Source of the DNA: Ardenticatena sp.
GTDB lineage: Bacteria > Chloroflexota > Anaerolineae > Ardenticatenales > Ardenticatenaceae
Assembly (NCBI GenBank): GCA_015487975.1
Contig: WFOS01000071.1
Location: forward strand, 1-59,667
DNA: 59,667 nt
Direction of reading: 5' to 3'
The notes under the pieces were generated by a model. The model did not search any database. It was not told the origin of the DNA and saw only the letters and a list, made by a program, of their open reading frames with translations. A program made the translations under genes and the position numbers. Every line of letters begins with the position of its first letter. Within the stretch, counting starts at the first letter, position 1. This document shows positions 24,932-33,394 of the stretch, piece by piece.

Positions 24932-25639
24932 ATGAAAACGTTCGAGGGATTCCCAAAGGGCAATTTGCGTTTTACACCCGTGCCCGATCTGTTTTTCAGC
25001 GAATTGTTGCCGAAGATCGATGATTTGGCAGAGCTGAAACTCACGCTACACTGCTTTTGGCGGCTTTACCGCCAACCCAGGCGTGCTTACCTTCGTGAGC
25101 CAGAGTTGTACGCCGATGGGCTCCTGTTGCAAAGCATCAAACGCCCCGGTCAACCACCCGAAGCGACATTGGCCGAAGCGCTGGAACGCGCACTCTATCG
25201 TGGCACGTTGTTAGCGCTGCGTGTGGAGCATGAAGGCAACAGCGAAACGTGGTACTTCCTGAATTCAGAACGCGGGCGCCAAGCACGGGCAACGTTGGAA
25301 AAGCATCTACGCACCAACCAGGTACTGGTGCAGCCAATCGACCCCACACCCGTGCCAGAAGAACGCCCTCTCATCTTCAAACTGTACGAAGACAATATTG
25401 GGCTGCTGCAACCCGTCATCGCCGAAGAACTCCGTGACGCTGCCAACACCTACCCGGAGATATGGATTCAAGAAGCATTTCGGCTGGCCGCTGAACGCAA
25501 TAAACGGAACTGGCGCTATATCCGCGCAATTCTCGAACGATGGGCGCGAGAAGGAAAAGACGATGAAAGACATTCGCGATATTCTGGAACAGAGCCGTCT
25601 GACGAAACTCGACGCCGCTTCCTCGACGAACTCGAATAA
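24932..25639 (+). CDS. DnaD-domain primosome protein
   Basis: A 235-residue protein. The C-terminal part (about 145-210), with LIFKLYEDNIGLLQPVIAEE, EIWIQEAFRLAAERNKRNWR and YIRAILERWAREG, is the DnaD/DnaB_2 helical domain known from Firmicutes primosome proteins that help load the helicase. The N-terminal part (FTPVPDLFFSELLPKIDDLA, ELKLTLHCFWRLYRQ) looks like a winged-helix DnaD N domain. It lies 8 bases after dnaB and its 3' end overlaps the next gene by 77 bases. That strongly suggests a shared function in replication initiation or restart. Confidence 0.8.
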   Translation: MKTFEGFPKGNLRFTPVPDLFFSELLPKIDDLAELKLTLHCFWRLYRQPRRAYLREPELYADGLLLQSIKRPGQPPEATLAEALERALYRGTLLALRVEHEGNSETWYFLNSERGRQARATLEKHLRTNQVLVQPIDPTPVPEERPLIFKLYEDNIGLLQPVIAEELRDAANTYPEIWIQEAFRLAAERNKRNWRYIRAILERWAREGKDDERHSRYSGTEPSDETRRRFLDELE

Positions 25640-26954
25640 GCCGGCACCGGAGCAACGCCAAGACATCTGCCCCATCTGCAAGGGAGCAGGCTTCGTGCGC
25701 AAAGACGTGCCCCCTGGGCATCCCTTGTTTGGGCGTGCCATTCCTTGCACCTGCAAACGCACCGAACTGCTGCAAAAACGCCGCTCCACCATCGAGCGAT
25801 TCAGCGCCCTGGGCTTGCTCAAACACATGACGTTCGACACGTTTCACCCCGACGGTATTGGGTTGCCGCCGCATCAGCGCCAAAGCCTGCGGCTAGCGTA
25901 TGACATTTGCCGCCAGTATGCCGAACGTCCACGTGGCTGGCTGGTGCTGCTGGGCAACTATGGGTGCGGCAAAACCCATCTCGCTGCCGCCATTGCCAAC
26001 GAACGCCTCAAACGGGGCGAAGAAGTGCTCTTCTTCGTTGTCCCCGACCTGCTCGATTACCTGCGTGCCGCGTTCAACCCGCATAACGAAGAACCGCACG
26101 ATGAGCGATTCGAGCATATTCGCACCACTCCCCTGCTCATTCTAGACGATTTGGGCACCCACGCCGCCACCCCCTGGGCGCAGGAAAAACTCTTCCAGAT
26201 CTTCAACTACCGCTACAATGCACAACTCCCAACCGTCATTACCACCAACCACGCGCTCGACGAAATCGAAAGCCGTATCCGCTCGCGGCTGGAAGACCAA
26301 TCGCTCAGCCAGATTGTGCATATCAAAGCGCCCGACTATCGTCACGGCCGCTCGGACGAACACCAGGACCTTTCGACATTGCATCTTCTACGCCACATGA
26401 CATTCGAGACCTTCGACCTCCGCGGCCTTGAATTGAAAGGGGAAGACCGCGAAAAACTGTTTCAGGCCGTGCGGCTGGCACGCCGTTTCGCGCAGAACCC
26501 CAGCGGCTGGCTTGTATTCGTCGGCGGCTATGGCGTCGGCAAAACCCATCTTGCCGCCGCCATTGCCAACGAAGCTGTTGCCCACGGGCACGACGCCCTG
26601 TTCATCGTCGTCCCCGACCTGCTCGACCACTTACGGGCCACGTTCAACCCTGCAAGCCCTGTGAGTTATGACAAGCGCTTTGAGCAAGTACGCCGCGCCG
26701 AATTGCTGGTGCTGGATGACTTGGGTACACACAGCGCCACGCCATGGGCGCAGGAAAAACTTTTCCAGCTCTTCAATCATCGCTACATGGCACAATTGCC
26801 CACCGTCATTACCATGAACAATGTTGAAACCGTCGATCCGCGCTTGCTCGAACGTATGATGGAAATGAAGATGGTGGGAGCGGGGAGCCTCATCAAACTC
26901 GATATCCCACCCTATCGAGGCTTGCCCAAACGCCACCCCACCAGATCGGAATGA
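25563..26954 (+). CDS. Tandem DnaC/DnaI-like helicase-loader protein with two AAA+ domains
   Basis: A 463-residue protein; start ATG 25563 follows GAGAAGGAAAAG. Residues 35-65 hold a zinc-binding-like stretch, CPICKGAGF then CTCK. Two IstB/DnaC-type AAA+ domains follow. Domain 1: LLGNYGCGKTHLAAAIANER near 130-150, Walker B LLILDDLGTHAATPWAQEKL near 190, and ITTNHALDEIESRIRSRLED, which carries the sensor and arginine-finger region. Domain 2: VGGYGVGKTHLAAAIANEAV near 320-340, LLVLDDLGTHSATPWAQEKL near 381, and ITMNNVETVDPRLLERMMEM. The near-identical blocks show internal duplication. Typical loaders are about 250-310 residues with one ATPase domain. Both Walker A lysines are intact. It overlaps the DnaD gene by 77 bases. 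Confidence 0.85.
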   Translation: MKDIRDILEQSRLTKLDAASSTNSNKPAPEQRQDICPICKGAGFVRKDVPPGHPLFGRAIPCTCKRTELLQKRRSTIERFSALGLLKHMTFDTFHPDGIGLPPHQRQSLRLAYDICRQYAERPRGWLVLLGNYGCGKTHLAAAIANERLKRGEEVLFFVVPDLLDYLRAAFNPHNEEPHDERFEHIRTTPLLILDDLGTHAATPWAQEKLFQIFNYRYNAQLPTVITTNHALDEIESRIRSRLEDQSLSQIVHIKAPDYRHGRSDEHQDLSTLHLLRHMTFETFDLRGLELKGEDREKLFQAVRLARRFAQNPSGWLVFVGGYGVGKTHLAAAIANEAVAHGHDALFIVVPDLLDHLRATFNPASPVSYDKRFEQVRRAELLVLDDLGTHSATPWAQEKLFQLFNHRYMAQLPTVITMNNVETVDPRLLERMMEMKMVGAGSLIKLDIPPYRGLPKRHPTRSE

Positions 26955-26961
26955 ACAACAC

Positions 26962-26995
26962 AACAGGCGCTCCGTGCAAGGGGCGCCTGTTATCC
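26962..26995 (+). terminator. Hairpin after the helicase-loader gene
   Basis: AACAGGCGC (26962-26970) and GCGCCTGTT (26983-26991) form a 9-bp stem with a 12-base loop. The following T-tract is poor, so termination may be partial. Confidence 0.5.
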
Positions 26996-27014
26996 CACAC
27001 ACCCACGAACGCTT

Positions 27015-27740
27015 ATGAACCTGTACCTCATCCGACACGCCGAATCTGTCAACAACGCACGCTTTCGCGATGCCGATGTGGTCGACGTCAGCCTGCGCGA
27101 CCCTGACCCTGCCTTGACATCCCTGGGGCACGTGCAAGCGCAGCATCTGGCGCATTTTGTCGCCCATGCCGCCGAACCCTACGCTCAACATCCACATGAC
27201 GAACCGCTGCTAACGCGCCTTATCGTCAGCCCGATGCGGCGCGCCCTCGAAACCGCCCGTGCCATCGCCGAACGCACCAGCATCCCCATCGACGTCTGGG
27301 ATGACGTGTACGAAGTTGGAGGGATGTTCGACATTGTCGGCGAAGAGTACATTCCTCGTCCCGGCATGGCACGGGCCGACATGCAGGCCATCATTCCACG
27401 CGCTTCCCTCCCCCCCACAATCACCGAACAGGGATGGTGGGACCGCCCCGCGCCTGAAACATTTGCCGAAGCCCATGAACGTGCCCAACAAGTTGCCGAC
27501 CGGTTGCGCACCTATGCCGCCAAGCATCCCGAAGAACGCCTGGGGGTGGTAAGCCACGGTATTTTCATCACGTTGTTGCTGCGCGTTTTACTGGGCGCCA
27601 CGTTCAATGAGCCACTCCCGGCGTATTTTTATCACAACAACACCGGCATCACCCGTCTGGAATTCATTCAACCACACGAAATCGCTGTTCACTACACCAA
27701 CTTCATAGGGCATCTGCCCGGAGAATGCCTGACCTACTAA
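27015..27740 (+). CDS. Histidine phosphatase family protein
   Basis: A 241-residue phosphoglycerate-mutase-like phosphatase. The phosphohistidine motif RHAES starts at residue 7. The second conserved arginine lies in LIVSPMRRALETARAIAERT, and the late catalytic histidine lies in LGVVSHGIFITLLLRVLLG. The family dephosphorylates diverse sugar phosphates, nucleotides or phosphoproteins, so the substrate cannot be named. It follows the replication operon after a hairpin and precedes the nnr gene by 33 bases. It may be co-transcribed with nnr, which would fit a metabolite-repair role, but this is inference. Confidence 0.88.
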   Translation: MNLYLIRHAESVNNARFRDADVVDVSLRDPDPALTSLGHVQAQHLAHFVAHAAEPYAQHPHDEPLLTRLIVSPMRRALETARAIAERTSIPIDVWDDVYEVGGMFDIVGEEYIPRPGMARADMQAIIPRASLPPTITEQGWWDRPAPETFAEAHERAQQVADRLRTYAAKHPEERLGVVSHGIFITLLLRVLLGATFNEPLPAYFYHNNTGITRLEFIQPHEIAVHYTNFIGHLPGECLTY

Positions 27741-27773
27741 TCAGAGACGCATCGAAAAGAGGGGGAAAACGTC

Positions 27774-29483
27774 ATGGCAATTTATGTTTACACAACAGAA
27801 CAAATGCGTGCCCTCGAACGCGCCGCAGACAAAGCAGGACATTCCTACGACGAGATGATGGAGTACGCCGGTGGGGCGGTGGCGCGGGTGATACACATGC
27901 TCTGGCCGGCTGAAGAGACGCGCATCGTTGTGCTGGCCGGGCCGGGGAACAACGGCGGCGATGGACTCGTCGCTGCTCGATTTCTGGCGCAAGCCGGGTT
28001 CAGCGTGACGGCCTTCCTCTGGAAGCGCGATGAAGACGATGAACGCGCCCAACAGGCACGCGCCACCGGTGTTGCCCTTTTTTCTGTCGAAGAGGATATG
28101 GAACGCCTACAACGCGCCCTCGAACGGGCACACATCGTCATCGATGCGTTGCTCGGTACAGGGCTGAGCCGTCCCATTACAGGGACACTCGCCGAAATTC
28201 TCGACATCGTGAAGCGCGAACAACAACGCACACGCCAGTTCGAAGATGCTCCGCTGGTCTGGTTCACCGAAGACCCGTCGTTCTCTATCAAAATTCCGCA
28301 CCGCTTGAGCGTCGTTGCTGTGGACCTGCCCACCGGCGTCAACAGCGATACCGGCGAAGTCGATCCCGCGACTGTGCCGGCCGATATCACGGTGACGTTC
28401 GCGGGCCCCAAAGTGGGGCAATTGCTCTCGCCCGCAGCCACCGTGCAAAAAGCCATCATCGTTGCCGACATTGGCATTCCCGAGCACGTCGCAGAAGCGT
28501 GCACCGCCACGGCCGAACTCATCACCCCGGCGCTGGCCGCCACGCTGCTACCACAGCGCTCTTTGCTAGGGCACAAAGGCACGTTCGGGCGTGTGCTCAT
28601 CGTTGGCGGAAGCGTCAACTACCCCGGCGCACCAGGGCTTGCCGCGATGGCCGCTGCCCGAAGTGGTGCCGGGCTGGTGACGCTCGGCGTCCCCGACCTG
28701 GTGGCCATGGCGCTGGCCCCCAAACAAGACCTCACAAACTGCACCTGGCTCATGCTTCCCCACGACCTGGGCGCCATCAAGCCAGACGCCCTCAAAGTGC
28801 TGACGGAAGAACTTCCCATGTACAATGCCCTGGTGCTCGGGCCCGGTCTGGGGCAAGACGATCTGACATTTGCCTTCGTGTGGGCGCTGCTGGGCTTGCG
28901 TGCGCATGTTCCACCACGACCCAGCGGTATCGGCTTCGTCAAAGAGCATGCACCTCTAGAACCTGAACCGATCACGCTGCCACCCACCGTCCTGGACGCC
29001 GATGCGCTGAACGCCCTGGCGGCATTCGATGAAGAATGGGCACCCCACCTGCCCCCCAACCACTTCGTGCTCACACCACACCCCGGTGAGATGGCACGGC
29101 TCTGTGGCGTCGAACCAGCGTTCGTTCAGGCGAACCGGCTGCAACTGGCACAACAGAAAGCCCAAGAATGGCAACAAACAGTTGTGCTCAAAGGGGCATA
29201 TACCGTGATCGCCGCACCGGATGGGCACGTCAGCGTCTCACCCTTTGCCACCCCCGTGCTAGCAACCGCTGGTACCGGCGATGTGCTTGCAGGCCTGATT
29301 GGCGGTTTGCTGGCGCAGGGGCTTCCCCCCTACGACGCCGCGCGTGTCGGTGTCTTTTTGCACGGGCTGGCGGGGCGCCTGCTGGCTGATGAGTATGAAA
29401 CCGACCGGGGCGTGCTGGCAACCGACGTTGCCCAATGGCTGACACACGCCCTCTCAGCGCTTACGAATATCGCAGGCGAGTAA
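27774..29483 (+). CDS. nnr: Bifunctional NAD(P)H-hydrate epimerase / ADP-dependent dehydratase
   Basis: A 569-residue fusion that repairs hydrated NAD(P)H. Residues about 1-230 are the YjeF_N epimerase (QMRALERAADKAGHSYDEMM; GPGNNGGDGLVAARFLAQAG; VIDALLGTGLSRPITG; VDLPTGVNSDTGEVDP). Residues about 250-565 are the ribokinase-like dehydratase (GHKGTFGRVLIVGGSVNYPG; ALVLGPGLGQDD; FVLTPHPGEMARLCG; VVLKGAYTVIAAPDG; ATAGTGDVLAGLIGGLLAQG). Two loops are longer than in E. coli YjeF: FEDAPLVWFTEDPSFSIKIP and ARVPPRPSG-type LRAHVPPRPSGIGFVKEHAP. A GAGGGGG site precedes the ATG. A bidirectional terminator follows. Confidence 0.93.
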   Translation: MAIYVYTTEQMRALERAADKAGHSYDEMMEYAGGAVARVIHMLWPAEETRIVVLAGPGNNGGDGLVAARFLAQAGFSVTAFLWKRDEDDERAQQARATGVALFSVEEDMERLQRALERAHIVIDALLGTGLSRPITGTLAEILDIVKREQQRTRQFEDAPLVWFTEDPSFSIKIPHRLSVVAVDLPTGVNSDTGEVDPATVPADITVTFAGPKVGQLLSPAATVQKAIIVADIGIPEHVAEACTATAELITPALAATLLPQRSLLGHKGTFGRVLIVGGSVNYPGAPGLAAMAAARSGAGLVTLGVPDLVAMALAPKQDLTNCTWLMLPHDLGAIKPDALKVLTEELPMYNALVLGPGLGQDDLTFAFVWALLGLRAHVPPRPSGIGFVKEHAPLEPEPITLPPTVLDADALNALAAFDEEWAPHLPPNHFVLTPHPGEMARLCGVEPAFVQANRLQLAQQKAQEWQQTVVLKGAYTVIAAPDGHVSVSPFATPVLATAGTGDVLAGLIGGLLAQGLPPYDAARVGVFLHGLAGRLLADEYETDRGVLATDVAQWLTHALSALTNIAGE

Positions 29484-29501
29484 TCCCCCGACGTCGGCAA
29501 G

Positions 29502-29532
29502 AAAAAAGCCCCCGATGTCGGGGGCTTTTTTT
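29502..29532. terminator. Bidirectional terminator between nnr and the ABC operon
   Basis: AAAAAAGCCCCCGA pairs with TCGGGGGCTTTTTT around a minimal loop (29502-29531). A and T runs flank both sides, between converging transcription units. Confidence 0.9.
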
Positions 29533-29547
29533 CGTCCACAGCCTCTC

Positions 29548-31089
29548 TCAATTGGTGGTCTGGGCGGTGCGTGTCGCATCGCGGACACCAGCCATGAGCA
29601 GCCCCAAGCGTTCTATGGTAGCTTCGTCCACCGGCAAAATGTCCATGATTTGCCCTTCGTACATCACCGCCACTCGGTCGGAGAGCGCAAGGATTTCTTC
29701 CAATTCAGTCGAAACCAGCAAGACCGCCGCGCCTTCATTGCGTTTTTCCACAAGGCGGCGATGAATGTACTCGATAGACCCCACGTCCAAGCCGCGTGTT
29801 GGCTGCACGGCATAGAGCAAACGAATGGGGCGCGAAAATTCACGCGCAATAATGACCTTCTGCTGATTCCCACCCGACAATGCTCCGGCACGTGTGTCAA
29901 TTCCCGGCGTACGTACATCGAATTCTTCGACAAGGCGTTTCGCTGTTTCGGCAATCACATCATGTTTCAACACCATATTCTCAGAATAGGGCTGCTTGTA
30001 GTAGGTGTTGAGGATGATGTTGTCTTTGATGGGCAGACTGAGAATCAACCCATCGTGTTGGCGATCTTCGGGAACGTGCCCCAGCCCCAATTCGTAAAAT
30101 GCGCGTGGCGCGAGATTGGTGACGGGTTGCCCCGCAATGCGGATATGCCCTTTTTCGGCATGTTTCAAGCCGCTGAGCGCCTTCACCAATTCGGTTTGCC
30201 CATTGCCCTGCACACCGGCAATCCCCAGAATTTCACCAGCATATAAGCGGAACGAAACCCCACGCACAGCCATATGACCGGTCTCATCACGCACCCACAA
30301 ATCGTCCACTTCCAACACGGGCATTCCTGGTTCGCGCGGGGGTTTTTCCACCCGCAACAACACCGAGCGCCCCACCATCATCTCCGCCAATTGTTGCTCG
30401 TCTGTCTCTTCGGGGCGCACTGTGCCCACCACCTTCCCGCGCCGCAGCACCGTAATGCGGTCGGCAATCCTCAACACTTCTTTCAACTTGTGCGAGATGA
30501 AAATGACCGATTTTCCCTGCGCCGTCAGGGCTTCGATAATCTCGAATAATTCTTCTACTTCTTGCGGTGTGAGAACGGCAGTCGGTTCGTCCAAAATCAG
30601 AATATCGGCTTCGCGATAGAGCGTTTTGATGATTTCAACGCGCTGACGCACCCCGACCGGTAAATCCTCGACAATGGCGTAGGGGTCTACTTTGAGCCCA
30701 TACTGTTCGGAGATTTGGCGGATCTGTTCAGCGGCTGCGCGTTTGTCGAGGAAAGGCCCTTGGGTAGATTCAATGCCCAACATCACATTTTCCACGACGC
30801 TCATCACCGGTACCAGCATGAAGTGTTGGTGGACCATCCCAATCCCATGCTCGATGGCTTCGCGCGGACTGCCCAACTGGACTTTCTCCCCCTTGACGAT
30901 GATCTCACCGCTATCGGGATGGTACAACCCATAGATGATGTTCATCAGCGTCGATTTTCCCGCGCCGTTTTCCCCCAGCAACGCCAGTACTTCACCACGA
31001 TGCAACGTGAGGCTGACGTTGTCGTTGGCGACAACACCCGGGAACGACTTGGTGATATTGCGAACTTCCAAAACCACTTCGGCACGCAT
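29548..31089 (-). CDS. ABC transporter ATP-binding protein, nucleoside/simple-sugar type (duplicated ABC)
   Basis: A 513-residue protein with two ABC ATPase halves. The first has Walker A LLGENGAGKSTLMNIIYGLY near residue 40, signature PVGVRQRVEIIKTLYREADI and Walker B LILDEPTAVLTPQEV. The second has a degenerate P-loop, GIAGVQGNGQTELVKALSG (about 285), signature LSGGNQQKVIIAREFSR and PTRGLDVGSIE. This is the layout of the YufO/NupO/RbsA class that energises BMP-family nucleoside importers. It is the last gene of the four-gene operon and starts 3 bases after the second permease. Confidence 0.93.
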   Translation of the reverse strand: MRAEVVLEVRNITKSFPGVVANDNVSLTLHRGEVLALLGENGAGKSTLMNIIYGLYHPDSGEIIVKGEKVQLGSPREAIEHGIGMVHQHFMLVPVMSVVENVMLGIESTQGPFLDKRAAAEQIRQISEQYGLKVDPYAIVEDLPVGVRQRVEIIKTLYREADILILDEPTAVLTPQEVEELFEIIEALTAQGKSVIFISHKLKEVLRIADRITVLRRGKVVGTVRPEETDEQQLAEMMVGRSVLLRVEKPPREPGMPVLEVDDLWVRDETGHMAVRGVSFRLYAGEILGIAGVQGNGQTELVKALSGLKHAEKGHIRIAGQPVTNLAPRAFYELGLGHVPEDRQHDGLILSLPIKDNIILNTYYKQPYSENMVLKHDVIAETAKRLVEEFDVRTPGIDTRAGALSGGNQQKVIIAREFSRPIRLLYAVQPTRGLDVGSIEYIHRRLVEKRNEGAAVLLVSTELEEILALSDRVAVMYEGQIMDILPVDEATIERLGLLMAGVRDATRTAQTTN

Positions 31090-31092
31090 GAT

Positions 31093-32091
31093 TTACTCCT
31101 TCTCATACGGCTGGCCAATGGCTGCGGGTGGGCGCGCACGCCCCACGAAACCAGCCAACACCACGATCGTCAAGAGGTAGGGCAACATGCCAACGAACTG
31201 GTGCGGAATGGTGCTAATGCCCAGGAACTGAAACTGCGTCTGCAAGGCGTTGGCAAAACCAAAGAGCAAGGCAGCACCCCACGCCCCCAACGGTGTCCAT
31301 TTGCCAAAAATCATCACGGCCAGCGCTACGAACCCCCGCCCGTTGGTCATGGCCCGCTCGAACGAGCCAACCGCTTCGAGTGTCAGATAACCACCTGCCA
31401 GGCCAGCAATCATCCCGCCGATGATGACGTTGATGTAGCGCATACGAATGACATCGATGCCTACTGTATCCGCAGCCTTGGGATGTTCACCAACCGCGCG
31501 TGTGCGCAACCCCCACACCGTGCGGAAGAGCAAAATGTGTACCACCACAACCAGCACCAGCGAGAGATACGTGATCGGCGGATTGTCGAACAAGACCGGG
31601 CCAATAAGCGGAATATCAGCCAAAACGGGAATACGCACAGGCGTCAACTTGCCTTGCGTGGTCAAACCTTGCTGGTAGAAGAAACCAGTCAATTCCAGGG
31701 CGAGAATGTTGAGCACCGTGCCGCTGATAATCTGGTCCATTTTGAGCGTGATGGACATGAACGCATGCGCCAGCCCCATGAATGCCCCCATCAACACGGC
31801 TGCCAATACCGCCACCAGCAAATTCCCGGTATAGACATTCGCCAGGAAACCGACGAACGCCCCCATGAGCATCATGCCTTCGATGGCAATATTGATGACC
31901 CCGGAGCGTTCACAGAAAATGCCCGAAAGCGCCCCCAAGACCAGCGGCGTCGATTGGCGAACCGTCGAAGCCAACAACGCTGTTGTCACCGCCGGAGTGG
32001 CACCATACGAAACGAAAATCAGTGCCACCACACCAGCGACCAACAACCACGAAACACGTTGGCGTATCATTGTCATTGCATTGTTTGGCAT
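31093..32091 (-). CDS. ABC transporter permease (BPD_transp_2, nucleoside-type), second permease
   Basis: A 332-residue membrane protein with about eight to nine hydrophobic segments. The LALGALSGIFCERSGVINIA-type motif (PLVLGALSGIFCERSGVINI, then AIEGMMLMGAFVGFLA) is the hallmark of the YufQ/NupQ permeases. The start ATG at 32091 follows GTGAGGG. It forms the heterodimeric channel with the upstream permease (32141-33253), and the ATPase is encoded directly downstream. Confidence 0.92.
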   Translation of the reverse strand: MPNNAMTMIRQRVSWLLVAGVVALIFVSYGATPAVTTALLASTVRQSTPLVLGALSGIFCERSGVINIAIEGMMLMGAFVGFLANVYTGNLLVAVLAAVLMGAFMGLAHAFMSITLKMDQIISGTVLNILALELTGFFYQQGLTTQGKLTPVRIPVLADIPLIGPVLFDNPPITYLSLVLVVVVHILLFRTVWGLRTRAVGEHPKAADTVGIDVIRMRYINVIIGGMIAGLAGGYLTLEAVGSFERAMTNGRGFVALAVMIFGKWTPLGAWGAALLFGFANALQTQFQFLGISTIPHQFVGMLPYLLTIVVLAGFVGRARPPAAIGQPYEKE

Positions 32092-32140
32092 CAATATCCC
32101 TCACGAATCCTTCGAGGATACCTTCTCTGGTCGAACAATC

Positions 32141-33253
32141 TCAACCCGAACTGCCCCAGCCCGTGCTGAGCACCACTTCTTCGCCCCCCTCGGGTGCACG
32201 CAAGCGGAACAGTTTGCGAATGATGATGGGCGCTGAGACAAAGAGCAACATCGTACCCTGTACAATCCCGATAATCTCGGCATCCACGCCGTAGAGCTGC
32301 ATCTGGTTGGCGCCGGCACGCATCACGCCAAACAACAAGGCCGCCGGCACGACCCCCAACGGGCTGGTTTGCGCCAACAAGGCAATCGTAATGCCATCGA
32401 AACCCAACCCTGTGTTGAAACCAGGCTGGTAGCGGCCAACAATGCCCAGCGTTTCAACAGCGCCTCCCAAGCCAGCCAGCAAGCCGCTAATTGCCATGCT
32501 GGCAATCACCGTACGCCCCACCGACATGCCAGCATACCGCGCTGCTGCCGGGTTCAGCCCCACAGCACGAATTTCATAGCCAAACGTCGTGTTGGCCAGC
32601 ACCCACCACGCCAGCACCGCCATGCCAATGGCAATCAACAAGCCCAGTGGCACAACACCGATTGAAGGCAATTCCGCAGAGGGTAGAATCGCAGGGGTAC
32701 GCGCCACGATGTTGCCGGGGGAGCGGTCTTTCCAGGGGCCATTTGCGAGATAGTCCGTCAGGTTGATGGCGACGAAGTTGAGCATGATCGTGGTAATGAC
32801 CTCGTGCGCCCCTGTGAAGGTTTTGAGCGCGCCAGGGATAGCCCCCCAAATGGCGCCAGCCAGCATCCCCGCCGCTAAGGCAAGCGGCAAATGCACAAAT
32901 GGGGGCAAGCCTTCAAACGCAAAACCAACGTACGCTGCGGCAATCGCGCCAAGAATGAGCTGCCCCTGGGCGCCAATGTTGAACAAGCCAGCCTTGAACG
33001 CAAAGGCAACGGCCAACCCTGAGAAGATGAGTGGCGTCGCCTTTTCAAACGTTCGCACCAGTCCGCGTGCCGTTCCCAACGCACCACGGAACATGGCCGT
33101 ATACCCACCAAGAGGGTTGGCACCAGCGATCACGATGATGATTGCCCCTACAAGCATCGCGAGCACAACCGCCAGCAGGGGAATGGTTATCGCTTGTGCG
33201 AAGCGTTGCCAGCGAGTTGGGGGTGCACCATTTGCAATCTTTGCATCAGCCAT
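32141..33253 (-). CDS. ABC transporter permease (BPD_transp_2, nucleoside-type), first permease
   Basis: A 370-residue membrane protein, YufP/NupP-like. Motifs: TPLIFSGLAVAFAFKAGLFN, IGAQGQLILGAIAAAYVGFA and HEVITTIMLNFVAINLTDYL. Start ATG at 33253 follows GAGGAAAAACGCAG; a longer frame upstream has no good site. It is separated from the substrate-binding-protein gene by a 141-base gap with a hairpin that may reduce read-through. Binding-protein genes are commonly expressed above their permeases. Confidence 0.92.
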   Translation of the reverse strand: MADAKIANGAPPTRWQRFAQAITIPLLAVVLAMLVGAIIIVIAGANPLGGYTAMFRGALGTARGLVRTFEKATPLIFSGLAVAFAFKAGLFNIGAQGQLILGAIAAAYVGFAFEGLPPFVHLPLALAAGMLAGAIWGAIPGALKTFTGAHEVITTIMLNFVAINLTDYLANGPWKDRSPGNIVARTPAILPSAELPSIGVVPLGLLIAIGMAVLAWWVLANTTFGYEIRAVGLNPAAARYAGMSVGRTVIASMAISGLLAGLGGAVETLGIVGRYQPGFNTGLGFDGITIALLAQTSPLGVVPAALLFGVMRAGANQMQLYGVDAEIIGIVQGTMLLFVSAPIIIRKLFRLRAPEGGEEVVLSTGWGSSG

Positions 33254-33344
33254 CTGCGTTTTTCCTCGCTTCGAGAATTGTGAAGAGCAGAGAGCGAGGC
33301 ACAAACCGAAGGAGGATTGTTCCCCGCTCTCTCCTCTTCAACAA

Positions 33345-33380
33345 ACAAGACGGGCGCCCATGCTTGCGGCACGGGCGCCC
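33345..33380 (-). terminator. Intra-operon hairpin (attenuator or 3' stabiliser) after the BMP gene
   Basis: Two copies of the self-complementary GGGCGCCC (33352-33359 and 33373-33380) pair with each other. On the minus strand T-rich GTCTTGTTTGTTG follows. It lies between the binding protein and the permeases. Confidence 0.6.
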
Positions 33381-33394
33381 ACCAAAAGATTGCC

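Noticed and set aside
30715..32169. 484-residue plus-strand frame across the ABC transporter operon
   Set aside because: Antisense to well-recognised ATPase and permease genes, with His/Gln/Arg-rich shadow composition.
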